From the NCBI RefSeq assembly GCF_017591435.1, contig NC_059281.1:17355902-17419901 (forward strand): a stretch of 64,000 bases of DNA. The letters run 5' to 3'. Both the position numbers and the translations under genes were made by a program. Below are positions 1-10,928 of this stretch, piece by piece (within the stretch, counting starts at the first letter, position 1; each line of letters starts with the position of its first letter). Origin of the DNA: Portunus trituberculatus. Taxonomy: Eukaryota > Arthropoda > Malacostraca > Decapoda > Portunidae. The notes beneath the pieces were generated by a model that did no database searches, had not been told where the DNA came from, and was given only the letters and a program-made list of their open reading frames with translations.

Positions 1-490
1 GAGTGTATAGCAGTGAATGGTGTGGAGAAACCCTTGAAAACATAGTCTATCTCGTTTTCGCTATTTTTGTCAAGGTTAATATACAGTCAATATTGTCAGA
101 ATCAATAGCTAGAATTGTGGACACTTATTTTTCCTATCGAGACACGCTAAGCTAAGTAACTGCTAAGTAACTGCCTCGACCATCGTGTCCTCTGCCCCCC
201 TTCACTTTCCTGTTTTCGTTTCATCTTGTTCACGTGGTTTTTTTCATATCATTCATAAATATTTCCTTTGGTCGCCCTCACTTCGTCCTATCTCGTGGCT
301 TCATCGCTATCCCCAGCCCTCCACGCTCCCTGTATCTCCTACCTGCACACGGCCAGACAGCCACAGTACATGTATATTCTGCTCTCGTTGTAGAAATTTA
401 GAAATCGTAAACTACATTTATGAGTTAGTCCATAGTAGTGATGCGCTGCTTCTGAATGCTTGAACTTTTACTGATAATGTTGCAAACTAT

Positions 491-493
<3 letters not shown>
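1..493. other. No supported feature
   Basis: Non-repetitive sequence. A 92-codon frame (185-463) is present but has no coding signs. Confidence 0.5.

Positions 494-555
<62 letters not shown>
494..555. repeat. (GA)n microsatellite
   Basis: About 31 uninterrupted GA units. Confidence 0.95.
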
Positions 556-560
<5 letters not shown>

Positions 561-674
561 CTTTGCTTTCTGCAGTGCAAATATTTGAAAAATGACGGAT
601 TCCTTGGATCGAAAAAAAGAACATCGACGATATTGGCGTCCACCGTCCAAACACGGAAGACAAAGGCCTTCTTG

Positions 675-676
<2 letters not shown>

Positions 677-723
<47 letters not shown>

Positions 724-733
724 TGTGTGTGTG
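677..733. repeat. Compound (GA)n(GT)n
   Basis: About 22 GA units pass directly into six GT units. Confidence 0.95.
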
Positions 734-1354
734 GTTTTGAAGGAATGTCTTTTCTCTGCCTTATAACAGTGTAGCCAGACCCTTACTGTGCGTGTCTCTG
801 GAGACAGCTATATAGTTAGACAAATAAAAAATATTTGATAGACAGACAGATAGATAGAATACCCAGGCAGATAGATAGATGAATACAGAAAGTGTTTTTT
901 CTTACATGATTTTCTAAACTTACCTCTATTGCGTGTCATGGATTGCTAAGATGATAATAGAAAGGGAAGCCTCTCTTGTTTGTTTATCGTGTTCTAGAAG
1001 GAAATTTTCTTTTTATTTATTTTTTTGCCATCATAGCGCAGTATTATAACAGCAGGATATCATTAATGAAAATAGTAGTCGTGGTAGTAGTAGTAATTAT
1101 AGTAGTTGTTTTCTTTTTTTCTATTTTAATCATTATTAATGTTACTATGTAGTATTTTTTACAATTTTTTTTTTTTGCCAAACTGTCATATGTTTTTTAA
1201 GAGAAAATGTATGAAATGCACCAAGGATGATAAAACATAGGAGATCCACTAAATAATTTATTTGAAACATGCACATAAATCTTGTTACATATAAACTGCA
1301 TGAATACTTTGTTTGAAAATACATTTACAGGTACACATCTTCGGTCTGGTGGAC

Positions 1355-1356
<2 letters not shown>
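734..1356. other. No gene; short GATA/GACA and T-rich sequence
   Basis: Brief GACAGATA units at 838-875 and AGT-rich sequence near 1075-1100; otherwise AT-rich and featureless. Confidence 0.5.

Positions 1357-1406
<50 letters not shown>
1357..1406. repeat. (GA)n
   Basis: About 25 uninterrupted units. Confidence 0.95.
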
Positions 1407-1409
<3 letters not shown>

Positions 1410-1490
1410 AAGATTAAATAGAGAGTTAGAACTGATTTGCATCCACTCGGACAGCAAATAAGCTCTCTCACTTGCTCATTCGCTCATACT

Positions 1491-1491
<1 letters not shown>

Positions 1492-1533
<42 letters not shown>
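1492..1533. repeat. (CT)n
   Basis: About 21 units, 85 bp after a GA tract of the opposite strand sense. Confidence 0.95.
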
Positions 1534-1536
<3 letters not shown>

Positions 1537-1782
1537 GGTAACATTTATAAACCTAACATGTTCATACAAATATAGCTCTTCTATATGATGATGAGTCCTC
1601 GTGATCAGTATTGAGTCCAGCATCAAGGATCATCATCAATTGTTGTGCCCAGGCTTTCTACATACGCAAATACCAGCTAATTAGTTTTACATTGAGCTGA
1701 TCATTAGGTCATTTTTTCAGCCCTTTGTCATGTTTTTAATGCTTTATCTTACAGTGGCTATTTATAGATATACGTCCAAATA

Positions 1783-1785
<3 letters not shown>

Positions 1786-1842
<57 letters not shown>
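1786..1842. repeat. (CT)n
   Basis: About 28 units. Confidence 0.95.
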
Positions 1843-1844
<2 letters not shown>

Positions 1845-2011
1845 GTAATCCGGGAAATTCTCTCTCTTTAGATTCAAAAGATATATGTAAAAAATCGCTT
1901 CGCTGGATCTCGGTTCAAATCCCACAAGTGGCAGCCTTGATCCTCTTTCCTCGGGTATTAATCCCCTGTTGAGCGAAGCAGAAGAGGGATCGTGAACCCT
2001 TCAACCCCTGC

Positions 2012-2046
2012 CCTCCTCCTCCTCCTCCTCCTCCTCCTCCTCCTCT
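2012..2046. repeat. (CTC)n
   Basis: About 11 triplets; its translation gives the glycine run of a spurious minus frame at 1915-2139. Confidence 0.9.
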
Positions 2047-2515
2047 TGGTGCTGGATTCTCTTTCCGGGATGGCATTGCTCTTATACGGCTTAATTTGAT
2101 CTTATCACTGCTCTTGATAAGCTTAACTTTTTCCTCCATTCACATTGTTACTTGCGTCTTTGTATTTTTTCTTTTTTTTCCTTTTTCGTGTTAGATTTTT
2201 ATTTTTTTCTTTTAATACAAGTTATCTTCGTCAGTTTTGTTTTTCCCTCTCTGAAATTTTTTTTTTTTTCTACTCTCAGCAGCGTTTATTGTTTGGTGAA
2301 GTGTTCAGTATAGTGTTGTCACGGTTGTATACTTGTTTTTATATCATCGATTTTATGTTAGTTTTTTTTATTTTTCTATTTCACGAATTGTTTATAGATT
2401 TTAAGTCTGTTTGTTGTATTATAGTTTTATCTCTCACTTCTGCACATTTTCCAGTTTTATTTCTTTGCTATTATTTTCTTTTTAATCCTTCACAATTCCT
2501 GCCTGAGGTTCACAA

Positions 2516-2616
<101 letters not shown>

Positions 2617-2739
2617 TGTTTCTCTTTCCGTGTCCTATCTCTTCACTTTTCTTGCTTCTGTTTCATTTTCATTCGCAGTGGAAAAACGAAAAAGCTTCAC
2701 CAAAACCCCGGATTCACAATACACACAAAAAGTAAAGCG

Positions 2740-2742
<3 letters not shown>

Positions 2743-2818
<76 letters not shown>
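2743..2818. repeat. (CT)n
   Basis: About 38 units. Confidence 0.95.
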
Positions 2819-2821
<3 letters not shown>

Positions 2822-2891
2822 GCACGCTTATATTGGTCAGTGTCTCATATTTTTTTTTTCATTATATCTACTTAAATAGGTCGTAGTTCTT

Positions 2892-2893
<2 letters not shown>

Positions 2894-2984
<91 letters not shown>
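2894..2984. repeat. (CA)n, 91 bp
   Basis: Ends three bases before the truncated 5' side of the LINE remnant. Confidence 0.95.
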
Positions 2985-2988
<4 letters not shown>

Positions 2989-3096
2989 AGTATTTAAGTG
3001 GTATAGGGGTTATAACAAAGGGGACATGAGCAAAGTTCTTAGGATCAGTAGCCAGGATAGAACCAAAAATAATGGGCTAAACCTTTAGATATTTAA

Positions 3097-3302
3097 CCCC
3101 TTCAGTACCATGACGTGTTTCCATTTTCATTCTGCTTACTATTTGGTGGTTTTATACAGCTTCAGAGACTTATGTGGGGGATTAGAATAGTTTAGACTGT
3201 GGCCATTAATCTTCTGACCTCCATCGACCCTTCGTAATGTAAATAAATTGGTCTGATCGTGCACAAATCTCAAGGGAAAAATGTGTCCCAGTATTGAAAG
3301 GG
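3097..3302. mobile_element. 206-bp MITE with TTAA target duplication, piggyBac-like
   Basis: The element is bounded by TTAA at 3093-3096 and TTAA at 3303-3306. Its left end starts CCCCTTCAGTAC and the reverse complement of its right end starts CCCTTTCAATAC. Over the first 24 bases the two termini agree at 16, with the outer 12 differing at two. Termini beginning CCC and a TTAA duplication are the known signature of piggyBac-superfamily elements. No transposase frame is present, so it is non-autonomous. Removal of the element plus one TTAA (210 bp) restores the LINE reading frame across the site, which confirms the boundaries. I recall very similar copies in crab sequence. Confidence 0.8.
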
Positions 3303-3304
3303 TT

Positions 3305-3481
3305 AAGTTTAGGAAAGAAGTGCGAAGGAACTGGTTGTCTAATACAGTGGTTGATGAATGGAACAGAGTCAGTGATCATGTTGTTAGTGTTCATTCAGTA
3401 GGGAGCTTTAAGAGAAGATTGGACAAATTTATGGATAAGGATGATATGTTGTTTTGTTCACACAGGGACCGCCACTTGTAG
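3305..3481 (+). pseudogene. C-terminal reverse-transcriptase tail remnant (part of the LINE at 2987-3525)
   Basis: About 58 codons after the MITE that carry the LINE tail motifs described in the parent entry. An apparent start codon further upstream lies inside the inserted MITE, so the open frame that begins there is an accidental fusion of MITE and LINE sequence and not a gene of its own. Confidence 0.75.
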
Positions 3482-3528
3482 GCCTGACTGTCTCTTGCGC
3501 CATCCTTAAAATTTATTATGTTCTTACA

Positions 3529-3530
<2 letters not shown>

Positions 3531-3581
<51 letters not shown>
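3531..3581. repeat. (CA)n
   Basis: Follows the 3' tail of the LINE remnant, so the LINE is bracketed by CA tracts. Confidence 0.95.
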
Positions 3582-3582
<1 letters not shown>

Positions 3583-3774
3583 TGATTGCTTTATTACGTA
3601 CAAATATGAAAATAAAAGAGCATTTTCACTTCTACCACATTTTCTATCGTCATCTCAATCTGTTCATATCAGTGTTGAATTTCGTATTTCCGTCCCTTTC
3701 TTGCTTTTTGGCTTTATTAGTATAGCATTGTCTTATATCCCTCCGTTGTCAGTCGCTCCACTTTTCTCTCTCTC

Positions 3775-3775
<1 letters not shown>

Positions 3776-3853
<78 letters not shown>
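3776..3853. repeat. (GT)n
   Basis: About 39 units. Confidence 0.95.
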
Positions 3854-3854
<1 letters not shown>

Positions 3855-3855
<1 letters not shown>

Positions 3856-4116
3856 TTACTATTGCAGTTGAAGAGGTTAGTGCTAGAGGAGGAGGAGGAG
3901 GAGGGAAGGTAAAGGAAAAATGAGAAGTAGGAGTGTTAATATATGAAAGACTTGAACTATTAAACTTTCCCTATTTTCATTTCATTTTTATTTTCTCATT
4001 TTTTTCACTGTTATGTTTTTTTTTTTTTTTTTTTGCGAGAGTTCAAACGTACCTTTGTCAATTTGCTTAATTGTTAATTTGATTTAGAGGTTAATTTCAT
4101 AAGGCAGGAAACGTAT

Positions 4117-4186
<70 letters not shown>

Positions 4187-4759
4187 GTGTGTGCGTGTTG
4201 AAGATCCGGTGAGATTAATTTTTATCTCATTCTCTTTCTCTTGTACACACAACACGCAGCATCTCAATTATTCACAAGTTGTCTCTCCTCTTCCGTCTTT
4301 CTCCCCTGCTTCTCTTATACTTTCTCCTCTTTCTCCTCATCGTCGCCGCCATCGCTCTCCTCCTCTTCCTTTCTTCTCTTTCTCCTCTTCCATCAACACA
4401 ACACCTTCACATTGCTCTCACTTTAAACACAGACAGCGCCACCACCAATACCAAGGAAGAGCATTTAGTCTCACCCTTGCAACTTCTCCACCCTCTCACA
4501 TCATCCTCTTCCTCTCCTGTTTCTTCCTTGTCGCTGTCCTTGTACTCTTACTTTTCACCCCGTTAACCATCAAGTTCTCTCCTCTCCTTTTCCAGCCATC
4601 ATATATTTTCACACCTTTCTGTCACAATTCGTCACTGGGAACTCTCTCTTTTACTTTCATATTTTCCTGTTCCTGCGCAATAGTGAAATTTTCCAGTCAC
4701 ACTATACTTTTTGTTTGTCCTCACTATCCTCGTCTTCCCGCCGCTCCACACCCTCGCTT
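3855..4759. other. No gene; pyrimidine-rich downstream flank of the minus-strand gene
   Basis: The DNA downstream of the minus-strand stop codon at 4760. Plus frames here are Ser/Leu/Pro-rich readings of TC-rich DNA. Part may be 3' UTR of the gene. Confidence 0.4.
4121..4198. repeat. (GT)n with GC interruptions at the 3' end
   Basis: About 30 perfect units, then GCGTGTGTGTGTGCGTG. Confidence 0.95.
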
Positions 4760-4996
4760 TCAGACTGGCACAGCATCTCCCTGCTCCTGCCATCGCTCCT
4801 TGTCATGAAGGGCGGCGGTAACAGCTGCGGACGGTGAGGTGGGGAAGAATAGTGAGGTGGAATCTGCGTCCCGCGCTGTGATAGTTGTCTGTAGGGGCTG
4901 GGATGCACTGGTGGGGCTTCGGCGGCGGCGGCGAAGGCGATGTAGGTTGGTGCCCACGAGGAGCAAGATAATGGCCGCGTAAAACACCACAATTAC
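4760..4996 (-). CDS. 3'-terminal coding exon of a single-pass membrane protein (partial gene)
   Basis: This exon reads on the minus strand from 4996 to the TGA at 4762-4760 and encodes 78 residues. It opens with a hydrophobic stretch (VIVVFYAAIILLLVGTNL) followed at once by HRLRRRRRS, a typical membrane span with a basic stop-transfer cluster, so the tail is probably cytoplasmic. The rest is Ser/Thr/Ala-rich, with a charged patch (HDKERWQEQGD) before the end in AVPV. The 3' splice site is CACAG|GTA at 4998/4996, and its polypyrimidine tract is the (CT)n complement of the GA microsatellite at 5001-5052. The exon starts in phase 0, matching the phase-0 donor of the exon at 8328-8544. I do not recognise the family. 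A KCNE-like single-span subunit is one loose possibility from helix pattern alone. The splice sites, frame and helix are visible; the gene model is inferred. Confidence 0.6.
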   Translation of the reverse strand, partial: VIVVFYAAIILLLVGTNLHRLRRRRRSPTSASQPLQTTITARDADSTSLFFPTSPSAAVTAALHDKERWQEQGDAVPV

Positions 4997-4997
4997 C

Positions 4998-5000
<3 letters not shown>

Positions 5001-5052
<52 letters not shown>
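5001..5052. repeat. (GA)n; (CT)n pyrimidine tract of a minus-strand splice acceptor
   Basis: Twenty-six units. On the minus strand this CT run ends CTCACAG at the start of the exon 4996-4760. Confidence 0.9.
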
Positions 5053-5056
<4 letters not shown>

Positions 5057-5445
5057 TTATGTATAGCAGGGGAATTATTTGCTGAAAGGCTCTAGTCAGT
5101 CAAAAATATGAGGTTTGTGGGTGAAAATTTGGTGTGTATTTATATGCAACGAGATTTCTGTGGAGGATAGAGCGCATTTTATTAGAATTGCATCCCCTTT
5201 GAAAACTAAAATGAATCTCTCGAAAAGTGTGAAGATGTAGTTTAGAAACGAATATTTTCTAAGGAAACACCATAATAACGCAAATCCACGCCATAATGAG
5301 CACCCCAACACCTGGGAGCTGCACCACAACAACGACCTAACTTTGACTGCTCCACAACAGCCAGTGACATTATCTTTCAGCCTCTTTTTGCTCTTGACAT
5401 ATATTTCTACATCTTTTGTTGGGAAAGTTAACAGCTGGCCTCTCG

Positions 5446-5518
5446 TCCTCCTCCTCCTCCTCCTCCTCCTCCTCCTCCTCCTCCTCCTCCTCCTCCTCCT
5501 CCTCATCATCACCATCAC

Positions 5519-5551
<33 letters not shown>
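5446..5551. repeat. Compound (CTC)n(ATC)n
   Basis: About 19 CTC triplets pass into about 16 ATC/ACC triplets, then a T run. Confidence 0.95.
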
Positions 5552-5552
<1 letters not shown>

Positions 5553-5780
5553 TTTTTTTTTATCTGTCTAGAGTTTTCCCCTTAATTGTTAAAAAGCAAC
5601 ACCTGAGCGAGTTCCTAATTAAGCGTGACACCACCTGCTTCACGATCTCATCCCCGGACACCAGGCGCCGTGATTTCCTGGCTTACCGCTTAGGAGGGTT
5701 CTCTGGTGGCTCCCTCTGTTCTTAGTATCACCTGCACGATATTAAAAGTGAGAGAGGGTGAGGACGAGGAGGGGACGAAG

Positions 5781-5858
5781 GATAGATAGATAGATACGTA
5801 GGTGGAAAGATAGATAGATAGATAGTTTGCGCGTGTGTGTGTGTGTGTGTGTGTGTGC
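5781..5858. repeat. (GATA)n and (GT)n cluster
   Basis: Two GATA groups (5781-5796, 5809-5825) followed by about 14 GT units (5831-5858). Confidence 0.9.
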
Positions 5859-6026
5859 CAGTGTGCACTAGACCAACATTGACACACAGGCCTGGGATGA
5901 GAGATTAGCGCAGTGAATGAGTTACAGAAAGAGGGAGGTGGTGGTGGAGTCCCGCCTCTAACTACATTATCTTCGTTTTAGTAAGAGGAAAATGAGGTTT
6001 ATGGCAAGTTAGCTGTTTTAATTACT

Positions 6027-6103
6027 CTCCTCCTCCTCCTTCTCCTCCTCCTCCTCCTCCTCCTCCTCCTCCTCCTCCTCCTCCTCCTCCTCCTCCTCCT
6101 TCT
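6027..6103. repeat. (CTC)n
   Basis: About 25 triplets with two TTC variants. Confidence 0.95.
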
Positions 6104-6245
6104 CTTTCTCCAGCTTCTACTCTTTTTCTTTTATATTTTATTATTTTCTTTTTTTCCTCATCTTCATCTTCGTTCTCCTCTTCCTCCGACACCATTTCCT
6201 TCTCTTCTCCATTAGTTCATCCCTCTCCCTTTTCTTTTAAACTTA

Positions 6246-6250
<5 letters not shown>

Positions 6251-6293
<43 letters not shown>
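6251..6293. repeat. (GA)n
   Basis: About 21 units; a sign switch inside pyrimidine-rich DNA. Confidence 0.95.
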
Positions 6294-6298
<5 letters not shown>

Positions 6299-7056
6299 GA
6301 TGAGGGTAATTTAACAAGTTTTGAGGTTGTGGAACAGTGGAGGTGCTGGTGGAGTGGGAGGTGGAAGGGGAGGTGGAGGGAGACGAGGTAGAAGAAAAGA
6401 AGAGGAGAAAACAAAAACGGAAAATGAGGTGAACATTTCCAGAGAAGAAAGGAGAACCTCTTTGAAGTTTGGGAAAAATAAATTGTTCAGGAATTTGCTC
6501 AAACTCAATTTCTTTTCTCCTTTTGAGGGGAAATGATGTGAAACGGATTCCGTGAAATATTGAAGGTGCAGAGCGTTACCTATATGCTAGAGGTCTGTTT
6601 TATCTTTATACTCTGGAACTGTAGCGTGTCGTGTGGAAACTTAATCAGAAATGTCATGTTTTTGATATGTTTTGTAATATATCCTCCCTTATTACTCTTC
6701 TGTATACCTTTCTCCACCGTATTAATCCTCCTATTTGCTTTCTTTTATATGCATTAACACTCCCCGCTACAATGATTCTCTCTTTAATCTCAGTTCCATT
6801 CTATGTAGTTATTCACTTATTTATATATTAGTATTCTCATTTCCCGCGTTCGTATCATCTCTTACTCATTTACTTGATTTCATTCCTAATCTCTACATGT
6901 TCAAAAATCCCTCTTTCTCTGCTTTTAATACCCTCTCTTCTCCCTTTGTTTCCTCCACTCCTCCCTCTGTCCGTGCTTCCTGTCATCTGCAGTTCTGTAT
7001 CAGTAACACCCTCCTCTTCATTATTTACCTTCCCGTTAGTGTTTCGTTATATGGAT

Positions 7057-7203
<147 letters not shown>

Positions 7204-8327
7204 TTGTAATCCGTGTCCGTCTCTCTCTCTCACTGAGCTTCATTCACCTGGCACATGTAATCCTTTCTTTTTTTTCCCCTTTCTTTACCTTTTCTCCCTT
7301 CATATTCCCTTCCCTTGCCTTCTCACTGTCCCTCAGCAAGTCCCGAAGCCCCATCTCTCGTTTTCTTCCCTTAATCCCTTTCCTTTCCCAGTTCCATCCC
7401 CTCCCATAACATCCTGTTCTTGCTATCCCTCCTCTTCCATCTCTCTCTCTCCCTCTCCCGCTCTTATCTTTCTTGCTACCTGAGTCATGTCTTTCTTTGT
7501 CTTTTATCTTGCCTCGCTATTTTCTTCCAGTTATTGCTTCTCTTACTTTTCTTCCTTCGTCAATATGATTTTGTTTAATTCGTTTTCTATTGAGTCAGTT
7601 TTATCTTATTTATTTCCTATCTGTGTTCTTTATCTTAGACTTCTATTTTTTCATTCAGTTTCCCCAAATAGTCCTACACTTAGGCTTCATATAATCCTTA
7701 CACGAGTCTCCATTTACTTTTCCTACATCTATTGGTATATATTTTTTTTTTTTTTTTTTACTTGACCCTCCTTCTCCACTTTCTCCCTTGCCTTCCTCTC
7801 TCTCGTAAAGACCTGAAATACTTCCACTTCCCCTGTATGTTTTCCTCCTACATACAACTCCATAGAATTTGTGTTCGGCCTTCTAAGTCTATAAACTCTA
7901 CTCTAACTTCTCTTTCTTGTTTTATTTCATTTTTTTTTCAACCTAACTTCTTTACACTCTCTTATTTATTTTCTGCCTTGTCATGTATCTCTCTCCTTAA
8001 CTTCTATATATTGTTTAACTTCCTTCTATCTGTTTAATTTGTCGATATTATATTATTTCCTTTCTTCTCTCATCCTAACTTCCTTACACTGTTTTATCAC
8101 CTCCCATGTATCCTTCAGCCATCTCCCACGACAGCAATCATAACATTCCTGTGACTTTGTTGTCTTATTACCTTCCATACGCTTCTTATCCTTGCGTTTC
8201 TTTTTTTTTCTCGCCCTTTTTTCTCTTATAATTTTTGTTCTTCGCTCTTGCTTTCCTTCTCGCCCTTTCCTTCTGCTTTTTTTTCTCTTAGTTTCGCTCT
8301 TTTTCTCTTCCTCGCCTCGCCACTCAC

Positions 8328-8544
8328 CGCAACATAAATGGCTGCGTCTGTTGCTATCTCCGGGGGCAGTGTGGGGCGATAGGCGGCGCCCCTCACGCTG
8401 GACACCATCTTCCTCATAGCCGCCTCCTCCAGATAGGGCTGCGCGTCGCCTGCCACCTTGGTCTTCTTTCCTCCACCTCTCACTCCACTTCCTGCACCGC
8501 CTCCTCCTCCTCCTCCTCCGCCTGACTCCTCCACGTCAACACAC
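8328..8544 (-). CDS. Internal coding exon, upstream of the exon at 4760-4996
   Basis: A 217-bp exon on the minus strand with a good acceptor (pyrimidine-rich, ending TTCCACAG, at 8546-8545) and a consensus donor GCG|GTGAGT at 8328/8327. One leading base completes a codon from an unseen upstream exon, then 72 codons are open. The segment begins CVDVEESG, has a run of nine glycines plus GSGVRGGG, then KKTKVAGDAQPYLEEAAMRKMVSSVRGAAYRPTLPPE in short, ending in ATDAAIYVA. Codon third positions are GC-rich, unlike the flanks. The last residues (AAIYVA) join in frame to VIVVFYAA of the exon at 4996, so the intron (8327-4997, about 3.3 kb) splits one membrane helix. The glycine linker sits on the extracellular or luminal side if the basic tail is cytoplasmic. 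Function unknown; the 5' exon was not found with confidence. Confidence 0.6.
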
Positions 8545-8603
8545 CTGTGGAAGAAAAGGTTAATTAGGACATTTGTAGAATATCTGTTGCTCTTGTTCTG
8601 TTA

Positions 8604-8676
8604 GGGTGGTGGTGGTGGTGGTGGTGGTGGCGTGGTGGTGGTGGTGGTGGTGGTGGTGGTGGTGGTGGTGGTGGTG
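8604..8676. repeat. (GGT)n
   Basis: About 24 triplets with one CGT interruption; upstream of the exon 8544-8328 on the minus strand, so intronic if the gene model holds. Confidence 0.95.
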
Positions 8677-8901
8677 ATGAATTAGATGTGTAGTTTGTTC
8701 ATTTCATTGCTTTGAAGCTTCTAAAATTTCATGCGGTATTTCGTTTAAATAAATGTATAGATCTTAAAACATATACAAAGAGGTTTATGATGGTACATGT
8801 AAATTGTCATGTACAGTACAAGGTATATAGATGGTGATAGCTATAGTGACGAAATGACGATAATATTTATAATAATGTTGATAATTATTATAATGACGAT
8901 G

Positions 8902-8907
<6 letters not shown>

Positions 8908-8962
<55 letters not shown>

Positions 8963-8995
8963 TAATAATAATAACAACAATAATAATAATAGTAG
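8908..8995. repeat. (AAT)n, interrupted
   Basis: About 25 triplets with GAT and AAC variants; translates as poly-Ile or poly-Tyr in spurious frames. Confidence 0.9.
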
Positions 8996-9099
8996 GAACA
9001 ATAATGATGATAACAATAATAAGGAATTGAGGAATAGTATTTAAGAAACCACAGCATCACAGATAAAGTCCAGTGATGTGATGGCCTCTTGGCTGGCAC

Positions 9100-9240
9100 T
9101 GAGCAGCAGGTGAATGTGTGGTGACACTATCGATCTTTCCTGGAGTGGCGGTCATGGCTCCCTAGCGGCACACCTACCGCCAGGACGGTCACCTTTCTAC
9201 CCTGCATCCTGGGCTCATCGTCAGTGATGCCGAGGATCGT
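9100..9240 (-). CDS. Weak coding-like island between candidate exons
   Basis: The minus strand contains DDEPRMQGRKVTVLA followed by a donor-like GCG|GTAGGT near 9178, open back to about 9240. A second frame ends at AAG|GTGACC in the phase needed by the exon at 8544. The acceptor side is poor in both cases, so this is only a candidate upstream exon of the minus-strand membrane protein gene. Confidence 0.15.
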
Positions 9241-9835
9241 ACACGCACAAGGGAACAGAATTAACAACACATACCTTTACGTCTTATTCCTCCTCCCCTC
9301 TCCCGTAGCTCCTTAAAAGTCATTAACAAAATCTCATATATTTTCATAATGGTTATAACGTAAGTTCTAATTTCCACACGGTTTTTCTTCACTGTTTCTA
9401 CTATTGCGAAAAGTTCGGTAACTGTATCCATAGTGGAACCATGTAAAGTTTATCCGACACGCCACACAGTATGAAAAATGTCGAGAAAGAAAATGAATCC
9501 CATCAGCGTTGAAAGGCATTGAGATGACACATCGATTTTGCCCCCGTCACAGATCTCTCAGCCGCTGTTCCAGACATACAAGTGGTTAAATTTATCTTAA
9601 GGAGAGACCTGGTTTTTTTTTTTTTTTTGCTTTTCCTTAAACGGAAAGAAAAAAAGTATTATATTAGTATGCTGACATATCCTAGTGAAATTTCTTTCTT
9701 ATTTTTCAGATTTACTCACCAGACCTATTTTTTAGCATGAAAGAGAACAGCAAAATGTACAAAAAAAAAGTAAAAATAAGAGAACTAAATAAATGAGAAG
9801 AATTCTGCCCAAATAAACAACAGACAGGTACAACA

Positions 9836-9965
9836 AAGCTATGCGGGTCATCCTCCGGGAGGCAGCAGTAAAGGCGAGGGTTAAAGTAGCCTTCCGGGTC
9901 TGAATACTCAAGCAGCAGCAGCAGCTCCAGCTGGTCCAGGAGCCCCTGCCGCTCTGTCCCTCCTC
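9836..9965 (-). CDS. GC-rich coding-like island, unrecognised
   Basis: The minus strand is open in a frame reading RQGLLDQLELLLLLEYSDPE, then GYFNPRLYCCLPEDDPHS, with GC-rich third positions. The plus strand of the same DNA is open too (YNKAMRVILREAAVKARVKV, stop TGA near 9901). No donor in the right phase for the exon at 8544 was found on the minus strand, so membership in that gene is not shown. Confidence 0.25.
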
Positions 9966-10674
9966 AGTATTCCCTCGCTGCTCCACAAAGCCTTCCCTTC
10001 CCGGCGATCATCAGGGGCCATTAATACTGGAAGTAATGCACACCTTCCCTAATCTAACGACTACGTAATGACGCTTAATGTTGCTCTGCTGAGATGAAGG
10101 TTTTATCATCAATACAATTCCAATTAAGATCGTAAAAGCGAGAGCCTTCGTCTCCCGCCTGCTCAGATTGCCGTCTCAAGCATTCTGATCATTAGGATAA
10201 GCCTTGTTATTAGTTCACCAGCTACGCGTTCATTCTCTTTTGAAAAGAATATCCATTTGGCACTTTTCTTTATTCCTTGATGTCCTTGACAATGTGTTAC
10301 ACAAAAAGCTAGTAAGTTCTATGAAATAAAGAGCAACGTCTAATGTCGCTATCATGTTGAAAATAACACAAACTTAACCATTTATAATACATGTGTTGTG
10401 TTCTATAAACTGTCACAACTCACTGTATAGCAAACACACCTGAAGTGACTCTCAGTACAGGTAAAGTGACTCATGTTTTCGCCTTTGTTCATTAGCAATT
10501 CATGTGGATCGCTCACGGAGAAATTGAACTTCAGTGTGTCGCGGTGCTGCAAATTAGTAACAACATCTGCTCGCATCAGCTTTTGCTGTACAGTGAAGAA
10601 TTGTGGCGGCAAAATGAGACCAAGCGTAGAAATGAATGATTGTTGTTGATCCGCCAAGGAATGTTTTGAGGTTA

Positions 10675-10790
<116 letters not shown>

Positions 10791-10838
10791 CAAAAGCTAA
10801 AGATTTCCAAAACTTAAAGTGGCAGGTAGTACTGAAAT

Positions 10839-10844
<6 letters not shown>

Positions 10845-10924
<80 letters not shown>
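10845..10924. repeat. (GA)n, 80 bp
   Basis: Uninterrupted; paired with the preceding CA tract. Confidence 0.95.

Positions 10925-10928
<4 letters not shown>

Larger units (their letters stand above)
2987..3525 (+). mobile_element. 3' end of a non-LTR retrotransposon (LINE), interrupted by a MITE
   Basis: The 2987-3092 frame reads EVFKWYRGYNKGDMSKVLR followed by ISSQDRTKNNGLNL, then an in-frame TAG at 3086. The same frame resumes at 3305 with KFRKEVRRNW, then VVDEWNRVSDHVVS and GSFKRRLDKFMD, and stops at TAG 3479-3481. The pattern WN...VV...SFK.RLDKFMD is the usual C-terminal tail of reverse transcriptases of the jockey/CR1/L2 type. The 3' UTR ends near TTATGTTCTTA, where a CA microsatellite starts. 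The stop codon, the loss of everything 5' of the tail and the insert at 3097-3302 make it a dead 5'-truncated copy. A CA tract also abuts the truncated 5' end. The family is assigned by remembered motif, so the clade is uncertain. Confidence 0.8.

Noticed and set aside
456..740. Glu-Arg and Leu-Ser repeat proteins at this and many similar positions
   Set aside because: Direct translations of GA/CT microsatellites, open on both strands at once; no gene.
1898..1950. GGTTCAAATCCC as a tRNA B box
   Set aside because: The T stem does not pair and no A box or acceptor stem is found nearby.
3281..3481. 66-residue frame as an independent gene
   Set aside because: Its first codons lie inside the MITE; the remainder is the LINE reverse-transcriptase tail.
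4760..4996. Naming the membrane exon as a KCNE channel subunit
   Set aside because: Only helix spacing of Tyr and an aromatic pair agrees; the post-helix region lacks the family's typical sequence.
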